This document shows positions 61,151 through 64,000 of a DNA stretch of 64,000 bases, one piece after another. A program made the translations under genes and the position numbers. Each line of letters opens with the position of its first letter. Positions within the stretch are counted from its first letter, which is position 1. The notes under the pieces were generated by a model. That model worked only from the letters and a program-made list of their open reading frames with translations, did not search any database and had not been told where the DNA came from. Source of the stretch: Nymphaea colorata (taxonomy: Eukaryota > Streptophyta > Magnoliopsida > Nymphaeales > Nymphaeaceae); the NCBI RefSeq assembly GCF_008831285.2, contig NC_045143.1, forward strand, positions 5,651,503 through 5,715,502, read 5' to 3'.

Positions 61151-62240
61151 ATGGCTGGTTCATCCTCCTCTTCCATTCAGTGGAATGCCTTTTCTAGTCT
61201 CGTCTCAGTCAAGTTAGATCGCAACAACTATCTAATGTGGCATTCACAGATTGAAAGCGTGACGCATAATCAAAGTTTATATATAGGTATGTTACTGGAA
61301 CTATTTCCGCTCCTCCTGAATTTCTTGATGATGCAAAGACCAAGCCTAATCCTGCTTATGAAGACTGGGAATGTAATGATCAATCGGCCTTGAGTTGGAT
61401 CAAAGCCAGAACCTCAAAATCTGTTTTACCGCAATTGATTAGTTATACTAATGCTGAAGATGCATGGTGCATGTTGGAGCAGAAATATGCATCTCAATCT
61501 AACTTGCGGATCATCCAACTAAAACATGAATTACAAAATGTCAAGAAAAGGGATATATCTATGGCGGAGTATCTCAATCATGTTAAATTTCTGAATGATT
61601 CATTGGCTGCTATTGGGAATCATGTTGCTGAGACTGATCTTGTTTTATTTACGTTAAATGGACTCTCAAGTGATTATGAAGCATTTATCACCTCTGTTAC
61701 TACATCCAAGAATCTACCAAGTTTTTCTGAGATTTATGATCTCTTAATAACCCAAAAACAACGCCTTGGTATGTTCTCTTCTCTTCCTCATGTTGAAGTT
61801 GAAGCCAATACCTCTGTTTTTATGGCTCAACGAGGACGTGAGAGAGGCAGGGATCTTCAAGGGCTTATAAAGGAGGGTCATTAATGAGATGATTGTCCTG
61901 GTTGGTAGCCTTTTTGAGGTTGGAGTCGAAACTGCTGGGGGGTGGATTGGGATGCACCGAACCAGGAGCCCGAGCCCAGGAGTGGGTCGGGTTGTTATAG
62001 GTTTGGTGGCCAGATTAGCGACCCAAGAGGCCACAGACGGAATGGTGGTTGTGGCAGCGGTAGAGTAAACTCAATACAAGGAGACACCTATCAATATTGT
62101 GGTCGAAAGAATCACACTTCTAGGCAGTGCTTTGACATTCCAAAAGCCTTCATGGCTATGATGTTGACTGCCAACAAGAATGATGACAACAAAAAAAATT
62201 TGTCTACTCTATCTGATGCAAATGCTGATTGGTACCCCAA
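61151..62240 (+). pseudogene. Copia gag (UBN2 type) with zinc knuckle, broken
   Basis: Gag binds element RNA and forms the particle. The ATG at 61151 opens MAGSSSSSIQWNAFSSLVSV and VKLDRNNYLMWHSQIESVT, a standard copia gag start. A frameshift near 61285 moves the frame to the one carrying SWIKARTSKSVLPQLI, DAWCMLEQKYASQSNLRIIQ and SDYEAFITSVTTS, the UBN2 core. This ends at a stop at 61882-61884. A later frame has the zinc knuckle YQYCGRKNHTSRQC, in which the first Cys is Tyr. Frameshifts and the lost zinc ligand show the gene is not functional. Confidence 0.88.
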
Positions 62241-62720
62241 CGTCATGTCACTAACTCAGACCACCAGCTGCAAGGTAAAACTCGCTACTTGGGCACTGTT
62301 TGTGTTATAGTTGGCAACAAAAATATGATGCCTATTTAAAGTATTGGCAACATCAAATTACCAACTCAGGTTTTGCATGAGATAGAGTAGACGAACTTCC
62401 TTTGTTGTCATCATTCTTGTTGGCAGTCAACATCATAGCCATGAAGGCTTTTGGAATGTCAAAGCACTGCCTATTCTTTCGACCACAATATTGATAGGTG
62501 ACTCCTTGCAATGAGTTTACTCTACTACCACCATGACCACCATTCCATCCACGTCATCTTGGATTGTTAACCTGGCCACCAAACTACCATGTCACTAACT
62601 TAGACCACCAGCTGCAAGGTAAAGTTCACTACTTGGGCACTGATTGTGTTATAGTTGGCAACAGAAATAAGATGCCTATTAAAAGTATTGGCAACATCAA
62701 ATTACCAACTCAAACTTTGC
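62035..62720. repeat. Inverted and direct duplication inside the copia element (A-B-A'-B)
   Basis: Segment A (about 62035-62215, zinc knuckle region) is repeated in reverse complement at about 62385-62560. Segment B (about 62245-62370, start of the region after gag) is repeated in direct orientation at about 62585-62710. The inverted copy lacks 9 bp (CACACTTCT) present in A, removing part of the zinc knuckle. Both A copies share the Cys-to-Tyr change. The second B copy is the one continuous with the downstream reading frame. Confidence 0.9.
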
Positions 62721-64000
62721 CTCATGTTATCTTAAAAGATGTTCTTCACATGTCTCAAGTTCAGAAAAACCTTCTATCTATTGCTAAATTGACTAAGGAC
62801 AATAAATGCAAAGTTGAGTTTTATGCTGATGGGTTTGTTGTTAAGCATGTGCAGACAGGCAAAATGTTGATCAAGGGGACAAGTGAAGCAGGATTATGCT
62901 GGGGTGGCTAGCAAAGAATAAAAATGCTTTTTCTAGAACAAGCAAAGGCGATAGTGAAACAAAGAAATTATTTAGTGTTTGTAAGTTGCCTAGTTCTTCT
63001 CTTGATTTATGGCATTTTAGATTGGGTCATGTTAATTTTCATACTTTGAATAAATTGCAGAATAGTGAACTTATTGATTCCATTGATTCTCATAATTTGA
63101 ATTGTTGTTCTATTTGTGTTCTTGGTAAAATGTCCAAATTGCACTTCACTAAAGCTGAATTTCATGCCTCAAATCCTCTTGAATTACTTCACGCAAATGT
63201 ATAGGGACCAGCTCCATGTCTATCAAGGGATGCATATAGATATTATTTATTGATTGTGGATGATTTTTCTCGTTTTTCTTAGATATTTTCTCTTGTGAAG
63301 AAATCAAACACATTTGCTTGCTTTCAAGCCTTTCAAAAACACGTTGAAAGACAACTTGTTCAAAAAATCAAATTTTTTCACAGTGACTCAGGATGAGAAT
63401 TTATGAGCAGAGAATTTTCTAATTATCTTGAAAATCAAAGGATTCATCAATTTTTTTGCATGCCCCTACACATCCCAACAAAATGAGATAGTTGAAAAAA
63501 AACATCGACATCTAGTGGAAATGGGTCTATGCATGCTTATTTATGCCTCTATGCTAAGCCAATTTTGGTATGATGCCTTTAAAATGGCAATTCACATTAT
63601 TAATCGGATCCTGGCAGTGAATTTCAAAATAAAACTCCTTATGAAATTATTTTTGGAAAAAGTTCCAAGTATGACTACATGAAGATTTTTTGCTGCACTG
63701 TTTATACTCATATGGGACCACAATGGAAAAACAAGTTATCTTATCTCTTAAGGCTCAATCATGTGTTTTTCTTCGATATGATACTTGCCACAAATGGTAT
63801 ATTTGTTACAATCTTGTCACCAACAAGATTATTATTTCGAGGCATGTGTTTTTTGATGAATCTTCATTCATGTACTTTGGGTGTCGTGCGCCTCTCACCG
63901 TGGATGAGATTTCTACATGGATTAGTATTAGACAAAACTTGTCTAATCATGATCTAGACCCAGCCATAAACAAAACCAGACTTGAACATGTCTTTCTCTC
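62585..64000 (+). pseudogene. Copia pol (pre-integrase, integrase, start of RT), broken
   Basis: After the second B copy the frame reads HYLGTDCVIVGNRNKMPIKS and LKDVLHMSQVQKNLLSIAKL, the region before the integrase. Next is the GAG-pre-integrase zinc site LWHFRLGHVNFH with a later NCCSIC pair. The integrase core follows, with stop codons after LLHANV (near 63202), in RFS-stop-IF (near 63281) and after HSDSG (near 63394). A frameshift precedes the ORF at 63428 (VEKKHRHLVEMG, FWYDAFKMAIHIINRIL). A last frame from 63679 resembles the segment between integrase and reverse transcriptase. The window ends before the RT catalytic motif. Expected to be inactive. Confidence 0.88.

Larger units (their letters stand above)
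60200..64000 (+). mobile_element. Degenerate Ty1/copia retrotransposon, truncated by the window edge
   Basis: Order: LTR 3' part (left border unresolved, right border near 60569), primer-binding site, duplicated leader, gag, zinc knuckle, protease-side region, GAG-pre-integrase, integrase, start of reverse transcriptase. The LTR shows a CCGAACGACGTTAAAT segment typical of copia LTR ends. Gag carries a frameshift, the integrase has several stops, and the protease-side region is rearranged, so the element is defective. The 3' half and second LTR lie to the right of the window. Confidence 0.9.

Overview
This window is nuclear DNA from a flowering plant. It has AT-rich intergenic DNA, spliced genes with GT-AG introns, TA/GA microsatellites and Ty1/copia retrotransposon remains. 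The gene families (EMF1, CDKF, ROP, type II peroxiredoxin, golgin TMF, bark-storage-type phosphorylase) are land-plant or plant-specific. The species cannot be fixed from sequence alone.

Layout, left to right. At 2038-2981 (+) are the last four coding exons of a golgin candidate 5/TMF homologue. At 8255-8616 (+) is the decayed 3' end of a copia polyprotein followed by LTR-like DNA. At 10995-18765 (+) is a long EMBRYONIC FLOWER 1-like gene; its small first exon was found by splicing CGGCATTTCTCCATTCG to the exon at 14193 across a 3-kb intron. Converging on it, at 20956-23944 (-), is a two-exon cyclin-dependent kinase F gene (CDK-activating kinase kinase). At 30574-32505 (-) is a complete seven-exon ROP/RAC small GTPase. 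At 41044-42978 (-) is a complete three-exon type II peroxiredoxin of 162 residues with a single cysteine. At 50595-53791 (-) is a five-exon bark-storage/nucleoside-phosphorylase-like gene with a frameshifting deletion in exon 3. Immediately beyond it, in inverted orientation (54064-55099, +), is a partial copy of its exons 1-3 that is broken in exon 1 instead. From about 60200 to the right edge lies a degenerate copia element (LTR end, primer-binding site, gag, protease region, integrase, start of reverse transcriptase) with an internal inverted duplication.

The genes form no operon or visible pathway. They are ordinary dispersed plant genes: Polycomb repression (EMF1), cell-cycle kinase activation (CDKF), Rho signalling (ROP), redox (PRXII), Golgi tethering (golgin) and storage protein. 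Long gene-poor stretches (about 3-8 kb, 24-30 kb, 33-41 kb, 43-50 kb, 55-60 kb) hold microsatellites, short tandem duplications, a probable MITE, and a dispersed AT-rich repeat sharing a 19-base core in three places.

The most interesting structures are the inverted phosphorylase duplication with complementary lesions, the A-B-inverted A-B rearrangement in the copia element, and the one-cysteine peroxiredoxin. I saw no CRISPR, no convincing tRNA or rRNA gene, and no clearly new enzymatic system.
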